DNA from: Paenibacillus sp. FSL R7-0337
GTDB lineage: Bacteria; Bacillota; Bacilli; Paenibacillales; Paenibacillaceae
Assembly: GCF_037969875.1 (NCBI RefSeq)
Contig: NZ_CP150218.1
Location: 372,001 to 436,000 of the forward strand
Direction: 5' to 3'
DNA length: 64,000 bases
In this document: one piece after another, positions 43,248 to 51,282 of the stretch
How the letters are laid out: every line of letters starts with the position of its first letter
How positions within the stretch are numbered: position 1 is the first letter of the stretch
Notes under the pieces: generated by a model
The model's database searches: none
What the model was told of the DNA's origin: nothing
The model's input: the letters and a program-made list of their open reading frames with translations, nothing else
Position numbers and translations under genes: made by a program

Positions 43248-44675
43248 ATGAAGACCTTGCTCGATATTCTAATCCCGCTAACCGTTGCCGGAAGCGTAGT
43301 GACACTCAGTATACAGGTACTGGGGAGGTTCTCCACCGGACATTTCCCGGCCCGATGGCGTTACGGACTCATTAAGCTGGCCTTAGTCTTTTATTTGTTC
43401 CCTATAGCTCTTATCCTGCCGTGGCTATCCCAACACCTGATTGTGCCGCACGCAGCCACAGGTGTACAGAATCCCCAGAGCGGGAGGATAACAGGGTATA
43501 TAGCGGAATCTCTGCAGCCTACTCTAGCCCTTACCACAAGTACGGCCTATATCCTGTTAGGGATCTGGGCAGCGGGAGCCATTACTTTTGCCGCCTGGCA
43601 AGGGTATGCGTACCGCAGGTTCACCAGAGTGCTTAAGCGTAACCGGACCATGGTACCGGAGAATAGCGAGACAGCCATGATGCTGAGAAGCATCAAGGAG
43701 GAGCTTGGACTCACCTGTAGCGTGAAGCTCGCATTCAGTCATGTCGCACGCAGTCCTTTTCTGGCAGGATTATGGAGACCGGCGATCTATCTGCCTGTAG
43801 AGAGTCATGTCAATCTGGATATGGAGATGGTCCTGCGCCATGAATTGGTTCATCTGAAGCGGAAGGATCTGTGGATCAAAGCTGCATTGCTATTCGCCCG
43901 TACCTTGCACTGGTATAATCCGCTGGTTCATACGGTCCGGCATGAGCTTCATACCTGGAGCGAGCTGACCTGTGACCAGGAGGTTGTGCAGAAGATGTCT
44001 CATGCCGACCGCAAACGTTACGGCGGGACGATTCTGAATGTTATGGCAGGACCTGCCAGTCACCCCGGAGCGTTCTACGCCTCATTATCCGGTGACGGCA
44101 AACAATTACAAAGGAGATTATCCCATATGCTTAACGTCAAAAAACTAAACAGACAGACCCTCTTCCTATCGGTTGCCGCAGCACTGTTAATCGCCGGAAT
44201 CGGCACATCTACTGCAGCATTGGCCTCTAAGATGACGCCGAAAGTTGTCGCCGACTCGGAGTATACTTCTTCTGACAATGCGGCTTCCGAAATTGCAGCT
44301 TCTAAAGTGCCCAAAGGTAAAATAACCGAGCCTGCCAAAGTATCTGGCACCGAGCCTGCCGAGAGCAGCACCATCCCCGCCCAGGAATATACAGCAGGAC
44401 AACTCGTTGCCGGGCCCGCTGAATCTGCTGATTCTGTAACGGTTCCCGCTGAAGTGGCTCCTGGAGCTGCTCAAGCAGACATCGCTGCGCAGCCGCTGCC
44501 TGAGCTTGTAGCATCCCCTGCTGAAAGTGCTCCCGTAACCGTGCCAAAAGCAAGTGCTGCTCAATCGGATTCCGGGCTTGCCCCTGCATCAGTACCTGAC
44601 CGGGAAGAGGCCATGGTAGAGGCCATGGTAGAGGCTCTTCCCGAGCTGGTGCCGGCTCCTGCACCTTCTAAGTAA
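43248..44675 (+). CDS. M56-family BlaR1-like membrane metallopeptidase
   Basis: A 475-residue membrane protease. Several N-terminal helices surround the zinc motif HELVH (H198, E199, H202), with a second conserved block WYNPLVHTVRHELHTWSELTCDQEV. Another helix lies near residues 300-322 (LFLSVAAALLIAGIGT). The tail from about residue 326 to the end is low complexity, rich in Pro, Ala, Glu and Ser, with a tandem EAMVEAMVEAL. The penicillin-binding sensor domain of true BlaR1/MecR1 is absent. It probably cleaves or signals to the BlaI-type repressor, with an unknown stimulus. An earlier GTG start at 43239 is possible. Confidence 0.87.
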   Translation: MKTLLDILIPLTVAGSVVTLSIQVLGRFSTGHFPARWRYGLIKLALVFYLFPIALILPWLSQHLIVPHAATGVQNPQSGRITGYIAESLQPTLALTTSTAYILLGIWAAGAITFAAWQGYAYRRFTRVLKRNRTMVPENSETAMMLRSIKEELGLTCSVKLAFSHVARSPFLAGLWRPAIYLPVESHVNLDMEMVLRHELVHLKRKDLWIKAALLFARTLHWYNPLVHTVRHELHTWSELTCDQEVVQKMSHADRKRYGGTILNVMAGPASHPGAFYASLSGDGKQLQRRLSHMLNVKKLNRQTLFLSVAAALLIAGIGTSTAALASKMTPKVVADSEYTSSDNAASEIAASKVPKGKITEPAKVSGTEPAESSTIPAQEYTAGQLVAGPAESADSVTVPAEVAPGAAQADIAAQPLPELVASPAESAPVTVPKASAAQSDSGLAPASVPDREEAMVEAMVEALPELVPAPAPSK

Positions 44676-44720
44676 CATAAGATATCTTGTGTAATTATAT
44701 TGTGAACAATATTATCAATG

Positions 44721-44757
44721 ACAGGAGCGGCTTCCATGTGGAGCTGCTCTTGTTCTT
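44721..44757 (+). terminator. Terminator after the BlaR1-like gene
   Basis: GAGCGGCTTCC and GGAGCTGCTC form a stem with one bulge, followed by TTGTTCTTT. Confidence 0.65.
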
Positions 44758-44884
44758 TGCGTTTTGATTTGATACTGACTATATTAATAGAGATAAGTTA
44801 CACTTCTCCCGGCCGCGCCCCTCTGAATTTATTGGGGTAGAGTATTTCAGTATGAGGATAATTTGAAGTATTGGGGGCGAAGGA

Positions 44885-45589
44885 ATGGACAGGCTATCGA
44901 GGATCAGATCCGAAGAGAAAATATATCATGATCAATGTTATGAGAGCAGCAAGTTATTTCAACCAGGCTCCTGGCTGCACAAACCCGTTACTACAGTCAT
45001 TAATCTTATCAATCAGTATAAGGATCAAGAATACATTAGCATACTGGATCTGGGAGCTGGGGTTGGCCGGAATAGCATTCCGATCGCCGAATCGGTTAAG
45101 CCTAGGAATGGGAAAGTTGTATGTGTAGACTTGCTGGAGTCAGCCATAGCGAAGCTGAAGAGTTACAGTCAGCAGTTCGGTGTCGAGCCTTACATTGTAC
45201 CTGTTCTATCTGATATTGAACACTTCTTCATTGAACCCAATGAATATGATATTATCATAGCCGTATCCTCATTGGAGCATGTTAGTTCGGCACAGGCACT
45301 GGAGCAGAAACTGAGTGAAATGAATGCCGGGACAAGGGCAGGCGGGGCGAATTGTATTATTATCGCGTCCAATATCCGGGAAATGCTTCTAGAGAATAAG
45401 CAAGAGCTGGACCCCATGTTTGAAGTGAATCTGTCTACTGAAAGAATGATTGAACTATTGAAACAGCAGTTTGCCGGATGGGAGATAGAGCAGCTGATCG
45501 TAAAACCCTTAGCATTTGAGATCAACAGAAACGGGCTGCCCGTCAAGTTGACCTCTGATTGCATAACCTTTGTTGCCAAGAAAAGCTGA
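44885..45589 (+). CDS. Class I SAM-dependent methyltransferase
   Basis: A 234-residue methyltransferase. Motif I is ILDLGAGVGRNSIP (about residues 53-66), the acidic loop is VVCVDLLESAI, and a post-I segment YDIIIAVSSLEHVSS follows. The first 45 residues are specific to the protein. It has a good ribosome site (GGGGGCGAAGGA) and stands alone between two terminators. Resembles tellurite-resistance/UbiE-like small-molecule methylases; the substrate is not known. Confidence 0.85.
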   Translation: MDRLSRIRSEEKIYHDQCYESSKLFQPGSWLHKPVTTVINLINQYKDQEYISILDLGAGVGRNSIPIAESVKPRNGKVVCVDLLESAIAKLKSYSQQFGVEPYIVPVLSDIEHFFIEPNEYDIIIAVSSLEHVSSAQALEQKLSEMNAGTRAGGANCIIIASNIREMLLENKQELDPMFEVNLSTERMIELLKQQFAGWEIEQLIVKPLAFEINRNGLPVKLTSDCITFVAKKS

Positions 45590-45612
45590 TCTTATAGAGA
45601 TCGGCCTTTTTT
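45585..45612 (+). terminator. Terminator after the methyltransferase
   Basis: GCTGATCT and AGATCGGC form an 8-bp stem with one wobble, followed by CCTTTTTTG. It overlaps the stop codon. Confidence 0.85.
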
Positions 45613-45781
45613 GATAGTGATGGAGGTAATTAGAGTTTTTCTCCCCGCCTGTGACCACACGCACCACATCTTCCGTGAACTAGGCTACATTAAGAGTATG
45701 CCAAATGAAAGGTTTCACAAACTTCCGAAATTTGATTTGAATCCTCCTTTTTAAGCGGCTGGCGTAATAGAATGAGGTTGC

Positions 45782-45796
45782 TGATAAGGATTATCA
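45782..45796. promoter_or_regulatory. Dyad upstream of the flavodiiron operon
   Basis: TGATAA and TTATCA are arranged as a perfect inverted repeat with a 3-base centre, 24 bases before the start codon. It resembles but is longer than the Fnr half-site arrangement (TGAT-N4-ATCA). The Crp/Fnr protein encoded in the same cluster is an obvious candidate to bind it. Confidence 0.45.
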
Positions 45797-45820
45797 ATCA
45801 AATATTGGAGGCTAACACAT

Positions 45821-47059
45821 ATGAGTACACAAACCAGACAAATCGCAGGCGACATCCACTGGGTAGGCAAAATAGACAATCGCGAAGTTCCGTTCCACCG
45901 CCTGATTCTCGCCAAGGGCACCACCTATAACTCCTATCTCCTCAAAACCGGCAAGCCGACCGTAATCGATACCGTGGATATGGAATTCGGCCGCGAATAT
46001 GCCGAGTGTCTCGCCGGAATGATTGACCTTATGGATATTCATTACATTGTCATTAACCATACCGAGCCTGACCACTCCGGCGGACTTGCGGCACTGGCAG
46101 CACAGGCCCTGAATGCTACGATTGTCTGCACCGAGATCGCTGTGCCTGAGCTGCAGGAGATGTATAAGCTGCACAGCCGCAACTTCCTGGTGGTGAAGGA
46201 CGGGGACACGCTGGATATCGGCGGCAAAACCCTGCTGTTCAAAGAAACGCCGTACCTCCACACCGCAGAGACGATGATTACGTACTGTGTGGAAGACAAG
46301 ATCCTGTTCCCTTGCGATATTTTCAGTACGCATGTGGCTGCCGAGCATCTGTTCAGTGATGAAGCAGGTTTCGATATCACGGAAGATTACAAAGGCTATT
46401 ATGCAGCGATTATCCACCCGCACAGAAGATATGTAAGAACGCTGCTGGAAGCAGTGAAGGATCTGGAGATCTGCATGATTGCGCCATCCCACGGGTTCCT
46501 GATCCGCGAGGACATTCCTAAGTTCATCGGGCTGTACGCCACCATGAGCCGGGAGACCACCCAGGGCAAGAAGGCTGTCATTGTCTATACCACCATCAAG
46601 AACAGCACGAAGAAGATGGCCGCAATCATTGAGAATTGCCTGAAGGAGAACAATATTGAGACAGAAGTCTGGAACGCAGATAAAAGCAGCACCGCAGACA
46701 TCCTGCGCAGCATAGAATCGGCAGACGCCGTCTTCATCGGCAGCTCCACGAAGTATGCGGATATGATCGGGAACCTGGAGGAAGTGCTGAAGGGTATGCA
46801 GGAGATGAATCTGGAAGGCAAGCTTGCTACTGCGTTTGGCTCCTACGGCTGGAGCGGAGAAGCGATCGAGGTCATTCAGGATTATCTGAACGGAACGAAT
46901 ATGACTGTACAGAGTACCTCTGAGGTTATCAAAACCACCGGCATGACCCATGTAGAGTTCCCCGTTCGGGTAAGATTCTCCCCAAGAGAGCCTGAGAAGG
47001 TCCAGAAGATTAAGCATGCAACCGAATTTGTCTCGGATCTGCTGCTCAGTTCAATCTAG
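45821..47059 (+). CDS. Flavodiiron protein (FprA type)
   Basis: A 412-residue flavodiiron protein. The N-terminal metallo-beta-lactamase-like domain has the diiron ligands H80, E82, D84 and H85 in NHTEPDHSGG, then H in LHTAETM, D in PCDIFSTH and H in APSHG. A flavodoxin domain follows from about residue 254 (KKAVIVYTTIKNSTKKMA; GSYGWSGEA). These enzymes reduce O2 to water or NO to N2O, taking electrons from rubredoxin. The next two genes supply a reductase and a rubredoxin, making a complete chain. Ribosome site TTGGAGGCTAAC. A long open frame on the opposite strand is a codon-usage shadow. Confidence 0.95.
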   Translation: MSTQTRQIAGDIHWVGKIDNREVPFHRLILAKGTTYNSYLLKTGKPTVIDTVDMEFGREYAECLAGMIDLMDIHYIVINHTEPDHSGGLAALAAQALNATIVCTEIAVPELQEMYKLHSRNFLVVKDGDTLDIGGKTLLFKETPYLHTAETMITYCVEDKILFPCDIFSTHVAAEHLFSDEAGFDITEDYKGYYAAIIHPHRRYVRTLLEAVKDLEICMIAPSHGFLIREDIPKFIGLYATMSRETTQGKKAVIVYTTIKNSTKKMAAIIENCLKENNIETEVWNADKSSTADILRSIESADAVFIGSSTKYADMIGNLEEVLKGMQEMNLEGKLATAFGSYGWSGEAIEVIQDYLNGTNMTVQSTSEVIKTTGMTHVEFPVRVRFSPREPEKVQKIKHATEFVSDLLLSSI

Positions 47060-47075
47060 GGAGGAGGAAGCGAAC

Positions 47076-48287
47076 ATGACGAAGCATTACGTAATTGTTG
47101 GCGGCGGTGTAACTGCCGTCCATGCCGCCAAAGCGATCCGCGATCAGGACGCGGACTCGGAAATCTCGATCATCGGGGAAGAGAGCGGCCTGCCGTATAA
47201 CCGGATCAAGCTGACCAAGGGCCTGTTCACCGACCTGCACAGCGAGAAGGTTCTGATCAAGAAGGAGAAATGGTACCGCGATAACCGCATCACCGTACAG
47301 TCGTCCACCCGCATCGTGTCTATCCACCCGGAGCGCCAGACGATAGAGACAGAGAGCGGCCAGTGTGTGGAATACCATAAGCTGCTGCTCTGCATGGGGG
47401 CGAAGAACCGCGCATTAACCATTCAGGGTGCCGGACTTGCTAACGTACACACCATCCGGGAGCTGGCTGATGCAGACCGGCTGAAGGACGGTCTTAAGGA
47501 AGGCAGCCGCGTAACGGTCATCGGCGGAGGGGTGCAGGGGATTGAGACCGCCTGGGCGCTTCACGAAGCAGGATATAACGTGACTGTGGTTGAATACGCA
47601 CCCGCCCTGATGGGCAGACAACTGGACAGCTACTCTTCCAAGCTTTTGCAAGAAACCCTTGAACAATCCGGGGTGAAGGTGATTCTTCAAGCGGGCGTGG
47701 CTTCCATCGAGGGTACAGAGTACGTCACCGGGGTTACGCTGAATGACGGCACGAGCTTCCCGTGTGACCATGTGGTCTACTCTATTGGGATTGTTCCGAA
47801 TACTGCTCTGGTTGACGACTCGAATATTGAGGTCCACAGCGGCATTGTTGTGGATGAACATCTGCAGACGAGTGCACCGAACATCTATGCAGCCGGGGAC
47901 GTTGCCGAGTTCGACGGGCTGGTGGAAGGCCTGTGGGGCGGAGCGATGGAACAGGGCAAGATCGCAGGAAGCAATATGGCTGAAGCCCGGAGTGTATACC
48001 GCAGAGCGGTTCCGGTGACCTTGTTCAATGCGTTCGGGGTGTCCTTATTCTCCATCGGCAACACCGATGAGCGGAATTGCGATGAGTCGGTATGCGGTGA
48101 AGAGAATGGAGCGTATACACGGATTTTTGTGAAGGATCATGTCATTGTCGGGGCGTTGTCCTGGCAGGGTGCTGCAGCTTCGCTGGCTTACAAGGCGGCT
48201 GTTGAGCAAGGCGTCCGGCTGAGCGGAAGTGCTGACGGCATGAGCATTGACGAGATTATAGCAGAAACGCAGGCTGTATTGAATTAA
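47076..48287 (+). CDS. FAD/NAD-dependent oxidoreductase, rubredoxin reductase-like
   Basis: A 403-residue pyridine nucleotide-disulfide-type flavoprotein without the redox disulfide. The FAD-binding GGGVTAVHAAKAI is at the N-terminus, the NAD-binding VIGGGVQGIETAWALHEAGY at about residues 146-165, and the second FAD motif is NIYAAGDVAEF. It resembles NADH:rubredoxin reductase and NorW/NirB N-terminal domains. The start follows GGGAGGAGG, 16 bases after the flavodiiron gene. It should carry electrons from NAD(P)H to the rubredoxin encoded next. Confidence 0.92.
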   Translation: MTKHYVIVGGGVTAVHAAKAIRDQDADSEISIIGEESGLPYNRIKLTKGLFTDLHSEKVLIKKEKWYRDNRITVQSSTRIVSIHPERQTIETESGQCVEYHKLLLCMGAKNRALTIQGAGLANVHTIRELADADRLKDGLKEGSRVTVIGGGVQGIETAWALHEAGYNVTVVEYAPALMGRQLDSYSSKLLQETLEQSGVKVILQAGVASIEGTEYVTGVTLNDGTSFPCDHVVYSIGIVPNTALVDDSNIEVHSGIVVDEHLQTSAPNIYAAGDVAEFDGLVEGLWGGAMEQGKIAGSNMAEARSVYRRAVPVTLFNAFGVSLFSIGNTDERNCDESVCGEENGAYTRIFVKDHVIVGALSWQGAAASLAYKAAVEQGVRLSGSADGMSIDEIIAETQAVLN

Positions 48288-48319
48288 TTCACTAACCATA
48301 ATAACAGGAGCTGATTACG

Positions 48320-48502
48320 ATGAAAAAATATATCTGTACCCCTTGCGGCTACATCTACAACCCGGCGGTAGGCGATCCCGATGAGGATGTAGCTGCCGGC
48401 ACAGCGTTCGAGGATCTGCCGGAGGATTGGGTCTGCCCGGTCTGCGGTGAGGACACCAGCCATTTCGTACCTGTCGAAGAGAAGAACACAATTACCCAAT
48501 AG
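48320..48502 (+). CDS. Rubredoxin
   Basis: A 60-residue rubredoxin. The iron ligands are C6 and C9 ([10 protein letters not shown]) and C39 and C42 (CPVCG), and the conserved [11 protein letters not shown] is present. It shuttles single electrons from the upstream reductase to the flavodiiron protein. It is 32 bases after the reductase gene. Confidence 0.97.
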   Translation: MKKYICTPCGYIYNPAVGDPDEDVAAGTAFEDLPEDWVCPVCGEDTSHFVPVEEKNTITQ

Positions 48503-48548
48503 AGGATTAAAGCTAAGGCTTCACATTTCACATTACAGGGGGAACGGT

Positions 48549-49259
48549 ATGAAAGAGCATTCCTGCCAGCACGCCGCAGAACCTTGTACACGCAAGGTAC
48601 CGATTTTTGCCGCGCTGACCGATGAGGATCTTACCCGGATCAGCGCCATGATTAAGCACCGCAAATTCACCAAGGGCCAGCCGCTAATTCTCGAAGGCGC
48701 ACCGTCCGATACGCTGTACATTATTCAGCAGGGACATGTGAAATTATCCAAGCTCACGCCCGAAGGGAAGGAACAGATTTTACATATCCTGACGAACGGA
48801 GATTTCTTCGGGGAACTCAGTATTTTCAACAGCGACGAGCTTAGCAACTTCAGTGCGTATGCGCTGAAAGACACCAATATCTGCCTGCTGACCCGCAGCG
48901 ATATGGAGCAGATCATGACCGAGAATCCAGACATCTCCCTGCGCCTGCTCTCCAGCGTAACCAAACGCCTCGCCCACACCGAGAATCTGGCACAGAGCCT
49001 GGCGACCAAGGACCCGGAAATCCGGATCGCTTATATGATTATGGAGCTGAGTGAGAAATACGGCAAGCCACGCGGCGGACGCGTACATATCGACCTGCCG
49101 CTGTCCCGCGAAGAGCTGGCCAGTTATGTCGGAGTGACCCGGGAGACGATCAGCAGGAAGTTCTCCCGATTCGAGGACTCCGGCCTGATCAAGCTGATCG
49201 GCAACAAGCAGATGGTCGTCATGGACCCGGCAGGTGTGGAGCGGTTCATGGGAATATAA
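48549..49259 (+). CDS. Crp/Fnr-family transcriptional regulator
   Basis: A 236-residue regulator with cyclic-nucleotide-binding-like fold (about residues 18-130, RKFTKGQPLILEGAPSDTLYIIQQGHVKLS) and a winged helix with LSREELASYVGVTRETISRKFSRFE (about 178-202). Two N-terminal cysteines (C6 and C13) are fewer than the four used by Fnr to hold an iron-sulfur cluster, so the sensing mode is open. Ribosome site AGGGGGAACGGT. Position at the end of the flavodiiron cluster suggests control of it in response to oxygen or NO. Confidence 0.9.
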   Translation: MKEHSCQHAAEPCTRKVPIFAALTDEDLTRISAMIKHRKFTKGQPLILEGAPSDTLYIIQQGHVKLSKLTPEGKEQILHILTNGDFFGELSIFNSDELSNFSAYALKDTNICLLTRSDMEQIMTENPDISLRLLSSVTKRLAHTENLAQSLATKDPEIRIAYMIMELSEKYGKPRGGRVHIDLPLSREELASYVGVTRETISRKFSRFEDSGLIKLIGNKQMVVMDPAGVERFMGI

Positions 49260-49280
49260 GAAGAGCTAAATATAGATTAT

Positions 49281-49322
49281 GCGGCATTTCTATCATTCGT
49301 TGATGGGGAATGCCGCTTTTTG
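49281..49322 (+). terminator. Terminator after the Crp/Fnr gene
   Basis: GCGGCATTTC and GGGAATGCCGC form a long stem followed by TTTTTGG. Confidence 0.9.
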
Positions 49323-49351
49323 GTATGGACAGCCCGTTCGTATGACAAATC

Positions 49352-49368
49352 TTAAGGCAATGTTAAGG
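49352..49368 (+). promoter_or_regulatory. Direct-repeat operator before the two-component operon
   Basis: TTAAGG occurs at 49352 and 49363, 11 bases apart, the spacing of OmpR-type regulator sites. The pair lies about 80 bases before the response regulator start, at or near the expected -35 region. Autoregulation is inferred. Confidence 0.5.
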
Positions 49369-49444
49369 TTACCCGTGTTTAACTGAAAGGTAGGGTCAAC
49401 ATAATGGACTTACAGCCCTGCGGGATGGGCGGGAGGAGAGGTGA

Positions 49445-50134
49445 ATGATGAATCAAACGATTCTGATTGTGGATGATGAGAAGGAGATCCGGGAGCTGTT
49501 GCGCCTGTATGTTGAAAAGGAGGGCTATACCGTGATCCAGGCCGGTAACGGCCGGGAAGCACTGAAGCAGGCTGCAGCTGCACGGGTTGATCTGGCTGTC
49601 ATCGACATTATGATGCCTGAGCTTGATGGCTATCAGCTGATTAAGGGCTTGAGAGAGCACAGCAATCTGCCTATTATCATCGTTAGTGCCAAGACAGAGA
49701 ATCACGAGAAAATTCTGGGGCTTGACCTTGGCGCGGATGATTATGTGACTAAGCCGTTTGACCCATTGGAGGTACTGGCACGAATTAAAGCCCAATTACG
49801 CCGCTATAGCGGCGGTGCAGCGGACTCCGCAGCGGATATGCTGATGGCAGGGGAGCTGTGTCTGGACATTTCTGCTTGCGGTCTATACTGGGGCAGCGTG
49901 ACAATTCACCTTACCGCAACAGAATTTAACATCATTAAGCTGTTTATGCAAAGCCCGGGTCGCGTATACACCAAACAGCAGCTGTATGAAGCGGCCTGGC
50001 AGGAGACGGCTATCGTAGATGATAATACGGTGATGGTGGCCATCAGCAAGCTGCGCGCCAAGCTTCCCGGCGGCAGTAGAGTGTCCATTGGAACCGTGCG
50101 GGGATTAGGCTATCGGCTGGAGGTGCATCCATGA
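49445..50134 (+). CDS. OmpR-family response regulator
   Basis: A 229-residue regulator with receiver (D10, D11 pocket; phospho-acceptor D54 in VIDIMMPELDGY; K in VTKPFDP) and an OmpR winged helix (FMQSPGRVYTKQQLYEAAW; TVRGLGYRLE). It overlaps the kinase gene by 4 bases. The ATG at 49445 has GGAGG 8 bases upstream; the next codon is also ATG. VanR/YclJ-like. It probably controls the permease/ATPase pair downstream. Confidence 0.94.
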   Translation: MMNQTILIVDDEKEIRELLRLYVEKEGYTVIQAGNGREALKQAAAARVDLAVIDIMMPELDGYQLIKGLREHSNLPIIIVSAKTENHEKILGLDLGADDYVTKPFDPLEVLARIKAQLRRYSGGAADSAADMLMAGELCLDISACGLYWGSVTIHLTATEFNIIKLFMQSPGRVYTKQQLYEAAWQETAIVDDNTVMVAISKLRAKLPGGSRVSIGTVRGLGYRLEVHP

Positions 50135-51249
50135 AGAATAAGCGCAGCTTCAGAAGAGTCATCATGCGCAGATTCATAGGCTATACCTTCGGCATTGCGC
50201 TGACGCTGCTGGTCCTGGAGCTATTGTTCGGTCTGCTTACATGGAAGAATGGGATGAACTTCGCGGAGCTGGCCTCTTCCCCGCTGGCTAAGGGAACGGA
50301 ATCACTTCAGGTCACGTTGTCCGTGATCTGGATTCTTATTACAGCTGCCGTGTATTTTATCGGGATTACCTTGTTCGGGCGCGGGATCAACAGGAAGCTT
50401 ATGGAGCCTGTAAGGAAGATGGAAGAAGGATTCAAGGCGGTGACCTCGGGCCATTTGAATACCAGACTGGATTTTGAGACGGAAACGGAATTTGGAGACA
50501 TGCGGGATGCGTTCAACTATATGGCGCAGAGGCTGAAGGATGCCGAAGAACAGCGGATGAACATGGAGAGTGAGCGGATGCAGCTGTTCTCGCATATCGC
50601 CCATGATCTGAGAACTCCCATGACAACAATCTCCGGCTATGCCGGGGCCTTGGCAGGCGGGTTGGTTGAGGAGCCTGACAAACAGCGGGAATACCATCTG
50701 GCGATCCAAGCGAAATCGGGGCAGATGAACCAATTGATTGACCAGCTGCTGGCCTACTCCAAACTGGGTGCGCCCGGTTACCAGTTGAACTTAGTGAAGG
50801 TTGACCTTGTGGAGTTGCTTCGGATATCTTGCGCTACTCTATTTGGTGAAATCGAAGGTAAGCAAATGAACTTAGAGCTGCAATTACCGGACCATCCCGT
50901 GTTTTACATGTCAGACCCGCTGGAAATAAGCCGGGCTATCGGCAATCTGCTAACCAATGCAATCCGCCATAACCCGTCAGGCAGCCTGTTATATGTGGGA
51001 TTAACGGATGAACCTGGCCGGATTGCAATCCATATTGCCGATAATGGAGCAGCGATCCCGGAGCCTATCGCCGGCAATCTGTTCGAGCCGTTTGTCTCAG
51101 GCAACGCTTCAAGAAGCACCAGCAGCGGAACAGGGCTAGGACTGGCAATTGTGCACAAGGTGATGGAACGGCATTCCGGCGGGGTTAGCGTATTGGACGC
51201 AGCCCCGCCCTATACCAAGGAGTTCGTCCTCAGTTTTCCTATAGGCTAA
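50131..51249 (+). CDS. Sensor histidine kinase
   Basis: A 372-residue kinase with TM1 (about 14-37) and TM2 (about 66-87) separated by a very short extracytoplasmic loop of about 28 residues. HAMP, the phospho-acceptor H158 in FSHIAHDLRTPMTT and an HATPase domain (GNLLTNAIRHNPSGS; DNGAAIP; GTGLGLAI) follow. The short loop is reminiscent of intramembrane-sensing kinases that rely on an ABC transporter for detection, which fits the transporter encoded next. Confidence 0.93.
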   Translation: MKNKRSFRRVIMRRFIGYTFGIALTLLVLELLFGLLTWKNGMNFAELASSPLAKGTESLQVTLSVIWILITAAVYFIGITLFGRGINRKLMEPVRKMEEGFKAVTSGHLNTRLDFETETEFGDMRDAFNYMAQRLKDAEEQRMNMESERMQLFSHIAHDLRTPMTTISGYAGALAGGLVEEPDKQREYHLAIQAKSGQMNQLIDQLLAYSKLGAPGYQLNLVKVDLVELLRISCATLFGEIEGKQMNLELQLPDHPVFYMSDPLEISRAIGNLLTNAIRHNPSGSLLYVGLTDEPGRIAIHIADNGAAIPEPIAGNLFEPFVSGNASRSTSSGTGLGLAIVHKVMERHSGGVSVLDAAPPYTKEFVLSFPIG

Positions 51250-51282
51250 ATCTGTAAGGACACAAATAGACGGAGGAGTGAC

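Noticed and set aside
42864..44675. Beta-lactam resistance operon
   Set aside because: The sensor lacks the penicillin-binding domain and no beta-lactamase or PBP gene is linked; the serine hydrolases elsewhere in the window are not typical secreted beta-lactamases.
45812..47017. 401-codon open frame antisense to the flavodiiron gene
   Set aside because: It mirrors a clear conserved gene, has no recognisable domain and no suitable ribosome site; it results from GC-biased third positions.
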